From NCBI GenBank assembly GCA_032718565.1, contig JAVGVS010000821.1, forward strand, positions 24,586 through 88,585: a DNA stretch of 64,000 bases, read 5' to 3'. Made by a program: the position numbers and the translations under genes. The notes below the pieces were generated by a model. That model was given only the letters and a program-made list of their open reading frames with translations. It searched no databases and was not told the DNA's origin. This document shows, piece by piece, positions 22,307-33,900 of this stretch (within the stretch, counting starts at the first letter, position 1; each line of letters begins with the position of its first letter). This DNA is from Distichodus sexfasciatus (Eukaryota; Chordata; Actinopteri; Characiformes; Distichodontidae).

Positions 22307-23799
22307 CACTGTAAAAAACCAACCTATAGAATCTACTCAATTAAGATGAGGTAACAATTTGCACTCAGTTTGTCTGGGTAGATTTCACCCTATGTTTTGA
22401 GTAAAGAATACCAAAATTTAAGAGCTATAACAGAGTAAAACAGAATGGGTAACATACACATAACATTTATTTATACATTTAACAACTAATTACTTAGAAA
22501 TTCTGAGTAATTATAAGTCAATTAGGAATAGTTATTTTATTTAATTATGAAATGGTTTATCTACCCAATTACTGTAATTATGAATTAATCAACAATACTA
22601 CTTAGCCATTACTTATTCAGGGAAGGTTAGCTTTACTTATATACAAATATAGTCATAAGCAGGAGCCACAATTCATGATGTCAATTTTTATTGAACATAA
22701 CACATGAATGACAAGCAGGTCATTCTTATGCAGTTTTGCTCCATCAAGTTCAAAAAAAAAATTCTGGAATACTTCAAATGTGCACTTGATATTTCTGGGA
22801 TACTCAAGGTTGAGGGCATAGATCAAGCCCATTAACAGAATACATGCCTTGGTTCTGTTTCCACATCCATTCAGCACTTGGATACCCTCTATCACAATAG
22901 ACACGTCTACTGGATCATCCTCAGCTGTGGAATTATGAAGTGATGTCCTCAAGTTCATCCTCCATGTTAAAAAATAAACAAAATGAAAAGGGCATATGCA
23001 CTTTTAGTTTAAAATAGGCATATTAACACAGTGCTGTTTAGAATGACAGTATTTCATGAAACCAGCAACGAACACCTGAATTCGTGTGCACCACTGCACT
23101 CGCGGCCGTAGCTCAGGAACACCGTGGCGAGCTTCAAATAAAACTGTATGGTTGTTATTTTTTGAAAGACCCTCATAACATGATTAATGCCACTGCAAAC
23201 ATCACTTACTGTCAGTTCCCATTTTAGCTAAACTTGCTTGCACATGTTAATTCTGGCGATACTGGTACATGTGTTAATTATCTTCTAACGTCTCGTCTCT
23301 CTGTATATCTGTATAGTATATAGCAGAGATGACAAAGTTTACTTTGACTATGACTTACTATATTACGTAAGGAAAGCTGAACGTTTAACAAACAGCGCTA
23401 GCGTTAGCGAGCTAGCAAACGGATGACTATTTGATTTCAAAACATTCAATAAAACAGCTCTAGGATGCCTACTGAACATTCCGCTCAAATATATTTTATT
23501 GGTAACTAAATTACTGAAAGAACATTATAAAATTAAACTATAAACTACTTACCGCAAAATGACAGAACTACAGTATGTGTTCATCTGCCTCTCAGAATGG
23601 TAGGATAAACGGTGGCCAACACGGTCTCAGTTTAGTCAATAATAGGCTACCCATCTGAAAAAGGTTTCGTGAAAATACGAGATATACGGTTGAAAACTAC
23701 TTAAAATTGTTTAATAGACCAGTAGCATACCCAAATAGATTTAAAAAAACAAAATTTAATTAGGTACAATTTACAACAGCCCAAATCATTTTTACAGTG
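22307..23799. mobile_element. 1,493-bp CACTGTAAAAA...TTTTTACAGTG element
   Basis: The paralogous site near 16,752 reads ATGCAAGTAGC without interruption. Here it reads ATGCAA, then CACTGTAAAAAACC...ATTTTTACAGTG, then AAGTAGC. This defines the element exactly, with inverted ends and a 2-base AA duplication. It contains a fragment of a host-type protein on the minus strand (22,653-22,958). No transposase is visible, so it is nonautonomous. Superfamily not assigned. Confidence 0.8.
22653..22958 (-). pseudogene. Captured C-terminal protein fragment inside the CACTG element
   Basis: A 101-codon frame contains ACILLMGLIYALNLEYP and a following helix with TFEVFQNFFFELDGAKLHK. This pattern is familiar from the C-terminus of an expanded, transposon-associated group of fish proteins often annotated next to SAM-domain genes; I recall the pattern but cannot name the family securely. 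Only the C-terminal part is present. The frame lies entirely inside the mobile element, so it is probably carried cargo. Confidence 0.45.
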
Positions 23800-24003
23800 A
23801 AGTAGCAAGCTCTAAAATATTAAAATTCTCAAAACTTTGTATTTAACTGATTCACTGAATTATTTTTAAACTCACATGTTGCACTATCAATATTTTGCTT
23901 TTAAACAGCTTTTTATTTTTTTATATTTTTTTCAAACAAACAACACATGGAGTCAAAATAGCAGTGTTTCTAGCCGCTCTGCCCACTCTCCACTGGTCCC
24001 CAC

Positions 24004-24528
24004 TCATGCCACCAGAGACCTCCCCAGACGGCAGAACAGGGCATCCGCATTTTGGTGCTCTCGCCCTGGCTTGTGCCAAAGTCCGAACTCAAATGAGGCC
24101 AGCTGCCCGGCCCAGTGCTGCTCTACGGCCCCCAAGTTGGCAGTTTTTAAATGCAAGAGCGGCCTATGGTCAGTAAACATGTCACATTTCGCCCCCCAGA
24201 GGTAGTCCTTAAACTTCTCTACAACGGCCCACTTTAATGCAAGCAATTCTAGCTTGAAGGCACTGTAATTTTGGTCGTTCCTCTCTGTCTCGTGCAAACT
24301 CCGGCTAGCATAGGCGATAACCTGCTCTTGCCCCGCCTACACCTGCGTGAGTATCGCTCCCAGCCCCTGGAGGCTTGCAGCCTTATATAGTCGAAAAGGT
24401 AGGGTGTAATCAGCGTAAGCCAGTACCAGGGCCTCCACCAAAGCCCTCTTCAGCTCTTCAAATGCCCACTGGCATTCCTCTGTCCAGGCTACCTTTTGAC
24501 GCGAGGCCATCCCGACCCCCTTCAACAA
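24004..24528 (-). pseudogene. Gypsy RNase H, interrupted by a stop
   Basis: EECQWAFEELKRALVEALVL opens the RNase H-like domain in the frame from 24,528. A TAG after GAILTQV (about 24,337) interrupts it, and the similarity continues from HETERNDQNYSAFKLELLAL through FTDHRPLLHL to QNADALFCRLGR. The order matches gypsy pol; integrase is not present. Confidence 0.8.
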
Positions 24529-25202
24529 TCCATGGAGGGCGGCGGCCTTCTTGGCGAATCCGGGGACCTCCGGTAATATCCTATGAACCCCAAAAAGGAC
24601 CGTACTTCCCTCACCGTTCTCGGCTGGGGCCAGCCTTGCACCACCTCCGTCTTCTCAGGGTCGGTGGTCCCCCTGTCTTGGCTGACGACATGGCCCAGGT
24701 AGCGAACGGCTCGCTGGAATAGGCTGCGCTTTTCTGGCTGTAGTTTCAACCCATGGGCCTCCAAGTGGGGAAACACACTCTCCAAATGACGGAGGTGGGA
24801 CCTGAAATCAGAGGAGTACACGATCACGTCATCCAAATATATTAATAAATAATTATGTACTTGCTCGCCCAGGCATCGCTGCATTAACCGCTGGAACGTT
24901 GCAGGCACATTACATAGCCCAAACGGCATACGCGCAAACTCGTACAGGCCCATAGGAGTAGCAAAGGCAATCTTCTCCTTGTCCTGTGGATGGACTTCCA
25001 CCTGCCAGTAGCCGCTTGCTAATTCCAGAGTCGCCGCTCGCTTCAGCCCTGTCAGGGATTCTTCAATCCTGGAGAGTGGGTACGCATCCTTATGGGTCAC
25101 TGCATTCAGCTTACGATAGTCTACGCAGAACCTCCAGGACCCATCTTTCTTCCTCACAAGGACTACTGGGAAGGGCCAAGGGCTGGAGCTCTCTCTCACC
25201 AC
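24522..25202 (-). pseudogene. Gypsy reverse transcriptase, frameshifted
   Basis: The frame contains the RT fingers block (VVLVRKKDGSWRFCVDYRKL), MPFGLCNVPATFQ, and the catalytic YLDD box within LLIYLDDVIVYSSDF, then LGHVVS and VRSFLGFIGYYRR. About three residues are missing before ATLELASGYW compared with intact elements. After GYYRR the frame shifts near 24,560 into a short unrelated tail. Confidence 0.85.
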
Positions 25203-25982
25203 TACCCCTCGAGCATGGACTGAAGGAGCCCTCGTAGCTCTGGAAAAAGGCTAGGCAGAACTGGGCAGTATCACTCTCGAATGGGGGCTGCCATTCCAGT
25301 GAGGATGTGGTAAACGGCATCGGTTCATCCATAGTCCTTCTCATGCTCTTGCAACTGCCGGTCCTCCTCAGCCATCAAGCCTTCCCCCTTCTCCACTAAC
25401 ACACTCAATTGTCCCGGAAGGGCCCTGGTCACAGGCCACACCTCAACCTCCACCACCCCTTCCCTCTGCAGGTGGAGTACCAACTCTTTGCGCGGCTGCA
25501 CACTGCTTGGCCTAAGCCTCTCCACACGGGCCAACGGATTACAAGGGGGGAGCTCTACAGGATAAGGGTGAAGATTGCACACCCTAACTGGAACTCTTCC
25601 CCCCATATGCAGGTGATGGCATGGCCCACACACCACTCCTGCTGGCCCCCATGGTAGTCTTCCACCAAAACCTGTTCTCCATCCTTCAACGGGCCTCAGG
25701 GCACCTCCGCCCAGACAACTTCTTCGGTTGAGGGGTGCAACACCTTCGGCCGCTCTGTCCTCAAGCGAGCCACCTGCTCACATGATCCCAACTCCACCGC
25801 GGCCTCGAGGCCCCAACACACTGAAAAGGCCTTTTTTTTCCCCAGCCACCACCCCTCCTCTTTGGAGGACAACTTTATTTTTTAATGAACTGTTTCAGTT
25901 ACAAAACTTAGTGAAGCTGTACCTCACCCACCCACATACCTTTGTCAAGACATGACAAAAAACAAAACAACAAAAAAAATTT

Positions 25983-26827
25983 CATCTTTTTTCATCGATT
26001 AATCAAGTAATCAGATAAAATCCTTTTTCAAAAACAGAAAAAAGACAATACCTTTGTTTTTTAGGCTTATTCTAGTGTGTGTATATCCACACACGCTTTA
26101 TGTTGTTGTATTCAGAATGTCCTGCACTACTCAAATTTGTCATAGTTTGATGTGTAAATGCTAACAGTTGTGAAATCGTGTGAAATAGTAAGAACATTGT
26201 TTAATTGTCGAGTTTTTATTATGCATTCTATGGCTTAACTTTCTTTTGCAGAAACACTTTTTTACCCATTTGGTGTCCATCAGAACACTGAATAATGTGT
26301 AAAAAAAAAAAAAAAAAGTTCTATATTTCTTCTTACTTACTGATTACACTATAACATTATAAAATGTTTTTTAAAAATCTGATCAATTGAAAATGAAGAA
26401 ATACTGAAGTTTTGTGTCATTTTTGAGCCAATTTGGTCTATAAAATGACCTGCTTCTGGACTTCTTGGAAGAAAACGTCATTTCCCACAATCCCGTCTTA
26501 ACTGAACAGGAGCGTTTTAGCAAGTAATGGAGCTCATGCGTGCTCACAAACACATTGCGAAAAATGTCATTTGTGCATTTTTATGCATTTACTTCTGGTT
26601 TTGTGCACGGAATATCTCACAAATACTTTCACATACAGAAGGGATCAGGTGTTTGTCTTGATCGCGCCACTGAAAATGTTGTGCGTCATTAATAAGCGTC
26701 CGTCTGAAACACAAGAGGCGCATGCTATAGAGAGTGAAAAGAAATAAACAAAGCTTCACTTCTAGAAAAATTGCCATGTTTTGTCATCGAATTATTCTAG
26801 TTAATCGAATAATCGTTTCAGCTCTAT
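25983..26827. mobile_element. hAT-like remnant (ATCGATTAATC...GATTAATCG ends)
   Basis: The left part, CATCGATTAATCAAGTAATC, and right part, AGTTAATCGAATAATCGTTTCAG, are reminiscent of the ends of the element at 55,764. The outermost bases are not intact, so the boundaries are approximate. No gene is seen inside. Confidence 0.4.
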
Positions 26828-26829
26828 GC

Positions 26830-27420
26830 CCTACTATTATTATTATTGTTGTTGCTGTTGTTGTTTATTATTGGACATGCCAGGCAACAAGAAGTCCGTG
26901 CCATTCACCCTTTTGCAGATCTCTGCAGGTCTTTGTATTGGGACATTGCATTAAAAGCCTTTGAGACTGATGTGGCATTAAATGCTGGGGAATTATTTTC
27001 TGCTTACTATGAAGTTTGGCATCTTAAACAAGCATCGGGGAGTAGCATGCAGCCTGTAGGCTACTCCGCAGCCGTCAATGTTTAAGCGATCTGCCGGAAC
27101 CATGTTTATTTTTATTTTTAGGAGGAATAATTAAATCGTAATTAAACCAAAGAAAGAGACCGCCTTTCCAGAACTTTGTCTGCCGAAGCCTGTTTCGCTG
27201 ACCAAAAAAAGGGAAAATAGGCTAACCGGGAACAGAGATCGTTGCTTCATTTCGCCCTAGAATTAATTCAGTGCCACCCCTTTAAAAATTCCAGGCGTTT
27301 CAATACTTTTCAAGGCCTTAAAAACATTTTTTAAGCCTTTTGAAGACTTTTCAAGGATCCGCGAAGACCCTGCCTATGTCCATGAATGTATTATATACAT
27401 GGTTATACTATAACCAATTA
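26830..27420. other. Intergenic, no gene seen
   Basis: The stretch has a short ATT/GTT microsatellite near 26,832-26,870 and otherwise A+T-rich sequence without recognisable genes. Confidence 0.4.
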
Positions 27421-27476
27421 TTCTAGAATTATAATCCAGAATTAAGAGCATGAACAGTCCACTATTTTGTACATAC

Positions 27477-27533
27477 CTCCAGCTACCTGCTTGTTGTTTT
27501 CATCATATGGTGAGTTCACATCTGGAGGACATC
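27477..27533 (-). pseudogene. Orphan exon 2 of the tandem family
   Basis: A 57-base phase 1-1 exon with a good acceptor (GATCTAG) and donor (GTATGT) encodes CPPDVNSPYDENNKQVA. It is open, but no exon 1 is found upstream or exon 3 downstream. Its upstream intron sequence stops at about 27,780, where it is joined directly to the 3' flank of unit C. It is the remnant of a fifth unit. Confidence 0.75.
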
Positions 27534-28180
27534 CTAGATCACAGAGTATCAGTTGATTAGAAAGTAATACAGTTGATTAGATTGTGCATGTTATTTTGCA
27601 GTTTCAACAATACAGAACAGTGTCACATAAAAGAAGAAAAGATCAACACACTGGGTTTTTAACTAAGAAGTATGATTAATTAGTGGTAGAACGAGGTAAA
27701 TTCCATATCATTGTATTATAAGTATTCCGACATTATTAATTCGAGCCCAGAAAATTAAAAAAAAAACGTGGGAGCGTTTATTATGGATAACCCTGTGAAT
27801 GTGTGTGTATAAAGCAAACATTGTTAACACAACATATGCCCATCTGGGGAGAAGTGCAAACCATCACTTAACACAAATGATTTAGCAATCTGATTCCATA
27901 AAGCTACAGCTATCAGTCTGGAAACTTTGCCCTAAGTTTATGTGAAGTTTAGCATCACAGGCGCTATTCCTTGGTTTCAGGCTCTTTGGTGTCAGACTTC
28001 CGACATGGCCCTCAGCATGGTTTCGGCAAGCACCTCATGCTCAGGGTTGGATGTCAGTTTGGGTTTCTCCTGCTTCCCCTTTCCCTTTTGCATTTTTTTG
28101 GCCTGGTGAGGGCTGCTTTCCGCTGATGCCGTCGCCATCAAGGAGGCCTTTGCGCCTCCTACAGCTCATGCCGAGTGCGT

Positions 28181-29068
28181 ATTCCCCTCCTCCCTCTCCT
28201 CCACTATCCAGTCCTCCTTATCCCTGTCCAGCAGTGCTAATCCAAACCCTTCAACTGTTGAAAACGACTTTCTCACGTCCCTCCTCAACTCTATTAACCT
28301 GCTCGGTCCATTGTCTTCCAGACCAAAGCATGCTTCCCCTCCGACCCCATGGCAGTCAGAGACCCTGCGACGCAACCGAAGAGAACTAAGAGCAGCTGAA
28401 AGAAGCTGGAGGAAAACACGTTGTAACAGTGACCTCCATTCTTATCGCTCTCTCTTATCCAAATTTGCCACTGATCTAACTTCTGCAAAAACTTCTTTCT
28501 ACAGAACCAACTTTGAAGAATCTGTATCTAACCCTCGCAAACTCTTTTCTACCTTCTCTTCCCTACTCAAACCACTAGCTCTTCCTGTTTCTCCAACTCT
28601 CACAGCAGAGGACTTTGCCATGTTCTTTGAGGAGAAGATTGCTTCTATCAGAAGCTCTTTTCCTCTGACTGACAACCTGCCGACCAGCTCACAACCTACT
28701 AGTGCTGCCCAACTTCGAGACTTCACTTCACTATCCCCCTTCTCTTCTCTCTATACACTGGTTCTCTTGGGGAGGTTATAGCTGCACACGGGTTCTCCTA
28801 CCACTGTTATGCAGATGACACTCAACTCATTCTCTCCTTTCCACCAGACAACCAACATGTATCAACTCGAATCTCAGAGTCTGTGTCCGTGAACTTTTGT
28901 TTTCTCTAACCAATTTTTCGTTTAAGTATGAAACTTAGTATGTGGTAATTTGGTTTAACTACAGTTATTGACATAGCTTACAGATCTAAGAACAGTTGTG
29001 GACCACAAAGCACTGTTGTAAGTTGCTGTGGATAAGAGCGTCTGCTAAATACTGTAAATGTAAATGTA
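28181..29068 (+). mobile_element. L2/CR1-like LINE, internally deleted, inserted in an exon
   Basis: The frame reads RRELRAAERSWRKTRCNSD...KTSFYRTNFEESVSNPRKLF, the endonuclease-RT linker typical of fish L2-type LINEs. It jumps to the end of RT, with HCYADDTQLILSF containing the catalytic YADD. The 3' end, TAAGTTGCTGTGGATAAGAG then GTAAATGTAAATGTA, is the classical L2 tail. Most of the RT domain is deleted. It lies inside the terminal exon of unit C. Confidence 0.85.
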
Positions 29069-29511
29069 TCGAATCCATAGGCTGACCAGTAGACATCAGT
29101 GAAGTACACTGGGTTCATGACAGAAGGATGTCATGCAGCACAAATATATCAACGTCAGTAGAACACGTTAGGGACAGGGCGATTCGGCCTAAAAATACAA
29201 CCTACACCCAATTTCTAGGGAGTAAAAGAAAAAGAGTTTTGCATCCTCACAAATAAAGTATCATATGCACACCATATCTTTTGCATTTCTTCATGCTCTC
29301 ATGTGCACGCATGATACTTTATCTTGACCACGTATTACATTCTCAGCTTTAATCCCTCTTCTTGCTCTTCCTTCCCCAGGTCACAAAGTTCTCCAGGATT
29401 TACCTGTCTCGTTCTAAAATTCGTTCATACCTCCAGATGTTGTCTGCATTTGGCTTCCATCAAATAAAGGCAAAACTGCAGCAAGATGCCCTATAGGAGA
29501 TTTAAGCTTAA

Positions 29512-29932
29512 TGTAAGATCCCAGCCCAGACCAAGGGAGGAGACCACCTCATTGGAAGGGCTATCTGACCAGGACTCCAGTTCTGGACCTTCACAACGAC
29601 CCCAGTTTACCAGATATACGTCACCAGAATTCTAGCCAATCACATTCCCAGAACCTGTATTCAAGGCCTTTCATGTACCACCATTCCTTGCGAAGTATTG
29701 TTATGCCTAGTGCTACATGCCAAGCGTTCTTTGTGTCCGCCTGCCTCAGTTTTGACCCTTGTTTTTGGATAACCCCTCTGCTTCTGGCGATTTGGATTTG
29801 TTTGCTCCATGGACTGTGTTTTCTGCTTTTGACCTCTGCTCGAATAAACTCTCGGTTTTGCATCAATCTAATCCTGTGCCTGCGAACTGGTTCTGTCGAC
29901 TCTGCGTTTGGGTTCATCTACCGAGTGTTACA
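29512..29932 (+). mobile_element. Solo LTR with 5-bp target duplication
   Basis: A 421-base segment begins TGTAAGATCC and ends GTGTTACA (TG...CA), with an internal AATAAA at 29,843. It is flanked by CTTAA on both sides (29,507-29,511 and 29,933-29,937). Unit B has the empty site, TTTAAGCTTAATTTTAC, at 17,681. These features define a solo LTR left by recombination of a retrotransposon. Which family it came from is not clear. Confidence 0.9.
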
Positions 29933-30604
29933 CTTAATTTTACTACATTGTAACGCCTTAACTGTTAATTTATTCTACAGAAAAGTCCTTAATTTGTTGG
30001 GTTAGATTGAGTTGGCTTTCCTAAAGCACAGAAGATACAGGCTGAATGCAAGAAGTTATGTTTGATACACAATGTATAAAATGTGAATATTTATTCTGAA
30101 AATTATAAAAGTAAACACCTCCAGTGAGTGTCTGTATGTTGGTCACGTCAAAAGACTCTGTCAGTCGTCCTACAGCTGATTTCAGTTAAAAGTAATAGAA
30201 GTAATAGAAGTTATTTCAATCAGATTGAATTTGTTCTTTGAATTGATGTTATTCTTTGAATTTATTTTATTTATCTTTTTATTCCAGTTTTGTTGTAGAG
30301 AAACTCTTTATGGCTTTAGGATTTTCAGCTAATTGAGGATATGTTGGCTCTTACATTTCTAGTCAATAGCTCAACCTCATTGTTATTCTTTTTTTGTTAT
30401 TAACAGTTTGCCTAATGTTCTATGTATATTTGCAATAAAACAGTCCATAATTTGTGCATAACCCCATCTTGTGTCTGCACATCCTTAACCATATGACAAG
30501 TGCATCATGACTGTGTGATGTGATCACAATGACAAAATAATTATTCACTTTATCTATAGCCAATTAAACTAGAGTTATAATCCAGGGTTAAGAGTATCCA
30601 TAAC

Positions 30605-30725
30605 TCCAGAATTTAACTTGTGAATATGAAGTAATTAAACCCCCTAAACGTCGCCCAGTGGACACGTAACCCGAAGGCAAAGAATGTCACAGATCCGTGA
30701 CTAAATTCTGTTCAAATTCTGTCAT
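30605..30725. repeat. Conserved 5'-flank block attached to unit C
   Basis: The block matches the flanks at 15,882, 20,499 and 35,908 (TAATTAAACCCCCTAAACGTC, GACACG.AACCCGAAGGCA). In unit C it abuts intron sequence at GTATCCATA, so the first exons were lost by a deletion ending here. Confidence 0.7.
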
Positions 30726-30969
30726 TTATTATACGTAAAAATTGCGTCCTAACATTGCTAAACACAACATGTATCCATATCTGGGGAGAAGTGTAGATTT
30801 AGTAAGGGTTAACAGACAGTTAAACAAGTCTTATTAGAAATAATCACTTAACAAAAGTAAATTATTTGAGAATTTGCTTCAATAAAGCTACAGCCAGTCT
30901 GGAAGCTTTACAAGTATCAGTCCAAAACCTCACAAATCTGCCCATGTGTGATGTTTAGCATCACAGGCG

Positions 30970-33900
30970 CTACTCCTTGGTTTCAGGCTCTTTGGTGTCA
31001 TAGACTTCTAGCATGGCCCTCAGCATGGTTTCGGCAAGCATGTCATGTTCGGGGTTAGATGTCGGTTTGGGCTTTTCCTGCTTTCCCTTTCCCTTCTGCG
31101 TTTTTTTGGCATGACGATGGCTGCTCTGTGCTGATGCCGTCACCATCGAGGAGGCCTGAGCGCCCCCTGTGTTCGGCACTGAGCGCGGATCAAACCCGTA
31201 GGCCGACCAGTGGACATCCCCAGCAGCGAGGGGGCGGGGCACGGAGGGGGGCATTTGCTGTGTGTGACAGTTGCAACAACACGCTGCTGAGGTGGAAGGC
31301 TGGCAGGGATTCATCAGTCCAAAGTTTTGTCCAAAATTTTGAAGGTAACCTGTTGAAAATGAAGATATAGAGAGTGTGAGCATAAGCATATATACATATA
31401 TAACAGCTTCAGCAACTAATGAATATAATAAATTCTAATCGATTATTAAAAAAGTCACCAACTAATTTACTATTCGATTCAAAATAATCATTAGTTGCAG
31501 CCTTAATACATATATAAAACTGAACAGTGGCTTGCAAGTTGGGCTGACCTGCAGGGAACTGGTGCTGTTTGGGCTGCTCAATGAAGTACGCTGGGTTCAT
31601 GACGGAAGGATGTCCTGCAGCACAAATATATCAACGTTAGTAGGACACGTTACGGGCAGAGCGATATGACCTAAAAATACAACCTACACCCAATTTATAT
31701 GGAGCTCCTAAAGAGGCAAGTGAGAAAAAGAATCATGAGTTTTGCATGCTCACAAAGAATTGTCTGTACACAATGTTTTTGTGTGCTCACAGGAAATTAA
31801 TCAAAATTACAATTCTGGTTAAATGTATTTGTTTATTCAAAACAGGCAGACATTTTTTTTTTTTTTTTTTATTGTAACAATGTAAACAAACACCTGTCGA
31901 ACACCCTAACCGTTATGTTATCAACTGCCCAGAGCGCAGAAGCACAGGCCTTCCCTGACCGGGAATCGAATCCGGGCTGTGGTGAGAGTACTAGGAATAC
32001 TAGCAACTAGACCATCAGGGCAATAACCTTTTTACTTCCAGTTTTTGTCAAACAGACATTGTTCATGGCTTAAAATGTTTATCCCACTGAAAAGTTTGAT
32101 ATTACTTTTCTTGGGCATAGCCCACCTGCATTCCTTGTTTCCACCTTCTTTCACCAGGAATGGACTGTCTAGTTTTAAAATTACTTACAAACCTGAAATT
32201 TATTCATACCTTCAGATATTGACTGCATTTGGGTTCCATCAAATAAAGGCATCGCTGCAGGAAGATGCCCTATAGTGGATTTAAGCCTAAATTTAGTACA
32301 TTGTAACACATTTTCTTGCAAATATTCACATTCACATTTTATTTGTACTGATCTACAAGAAACAGTCCTTAAGTTACATACCTCCAGTGAGTGTCTGCAT
32401 GCTGGTCACATCAAATGACTCTGACGGTTGTCCTACAGCTGATTTCAGATAAATGTAATAAAGATACAATATACATTTTAATCAGATTAAACTTGTAATT
32501 ACAAGCGCCCATAGATTAAGTATGACTCCACAATGTATAAAAGTTTGCAGTTTATAAAAGTAAATACCTCCAGTCACATTATAAGACTCTGTCGGTTGTC
32601 CTACAGCTGATTTCAGTTAAAAGTAAGAACATAATATTGTAAGAACGTGATTTTTTAATCTAATTATGAATATCATCTGGCAATTGCAATTAGAACCACA
32701 AGTCAATTAAGTATGGCCCACAATGTATTAAAATTTGCCATTTACTCTAATATTATAATCCACTAAAAGTTACATACCTCCAGTAAGTGTCTGCAGGTTG
32801 GTCACATTAAATGAGTCTGATGGATGTCCTACAGCTATTTTCAGTTGAACATAAATAAAAGTTAGAACATGTCTTTTAATCAGGTTGTGCATCTAATTCT
32901 GAATTGAAGTATTACATCCTACAGCATTTATTCTTCAATTATAATCCAGGCAAACGTGTACATACTCTCAGGCATTGTCTGCATGTGACTTCCATCATAT
33001 AGGGATGACATTACAGGAACTTGTAATACAGCACAGATGTCAGGTGTTAAAACATTACAGACCAACTGGCTTCAGCAAGTCACTGTCCAGTCTGCTTTTC
33101 ATTCTACCTTTTATTCCAGTTTTGTTGTAGAGAAACTATTCATGGCCTAAAACTGTCAGCTCATTGAGAAGATGTCGGCTCTCACATTTCAAGCCCAACC
33201 TCATCACTCTTCAGCTTTAATTTTTCAGGTTTTCAATTGTTCTTCAGTATTCTGGCCACCATGAGGCATGACAATTATGGTTGTCATTCTCTATTTTGGT
33301 TACAAGGTGCCATTTTAACATTCATTCAACAATTCAGAGTTTATCAGCTTATCAACTATAATCAGGGGAAACACCTATAAATAGCATTTTTTTATTTCTA
33401 CTTTTACATTTGTCATCTTATACATCTGACATTTTTGCACGTTTTTGTTCTGTTCTGTTTTGTCTTTACAATATCCTGGAAACTATAATGCACAGTCACT
33501 TTTCTAGTGTCTTGATATGTCTTCCTGCTGTCCCTGTTTAGTGTACAGAGATTTTTTTTATAGTTTTTATAAGTATTTAAATGTGTACAGATATTTTTAT
33601 AGTTAGGTCTATAGTTAAGTTTTTATAGTTAGAGTCTTCTAAATTTTTCTTCTAAATTTGTATTATGTGTAATCTCTGTTTATATCTTTCTATTTATTTA
33701 TATTCTATGCACCATGGGGGGGCTGGGCAAAACGGCATTTCAATACACTGTATAGCCTACTATGCAAATTGTTGTATTGACAATAAATCCCTCTTGAATC
33801 TTGAAGAACACAGTACTTACACAGTTTATTCAGAAAACTGAATTAATTGAACAAATTGATGATTGTTAACTGGATAATTCTTCACTGAAACCAGTTTTTC

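Larger units (their letters stand above)
23971..25860 (-). mobile_element. Degraded Ty3/gypsy retrotransposon, pol fragment
   Basis: The left edge is set by comparison with 16,931-16,950, where GCAGTGTTT continues into unrelated host sequence; here gypsy pol follows directly. On the minus strand the order is a protease-to-RT spacer (25,325-25,636), reverse transcriptase (24,522-25,202) and RNase H (24,004-24,528). No LTR, gag or integrase was identified. Frameshifts and stops make it inactive. Confidence 0.85.
27964..30169 (-). pseudogene. Tandem unknown family, unit C (disrupted by L2 and a solo LTR)
   Basis: The remaining exons, 5' to 3', are 30,119-30,169, 29,431-29,490, a remnant of exon 8 (about 29,097-29,134) and a split terminal exon (27,964-28,180 plus 29,069-29,096). 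Exons 1-5 are absent. The exon 8 relic has its acceptor AG changed to AT and is fused to the terminal exon by a deletion. The terminal exon is interrupted by an L2 LINE (28,181-29,068) and has a two-base deletion in the C-terminal VYDTKEP region. The intron between exons 6 and 7 holds a solo LTR (29,512-29,932). It cannot encode the family protein. Confidence 0.8.

Noticed and set aside
24375..24722. 115-codon plus-strand frame at 24.4 kb
   Set aside because: It is antisense to gypsy reverse transcriptase.
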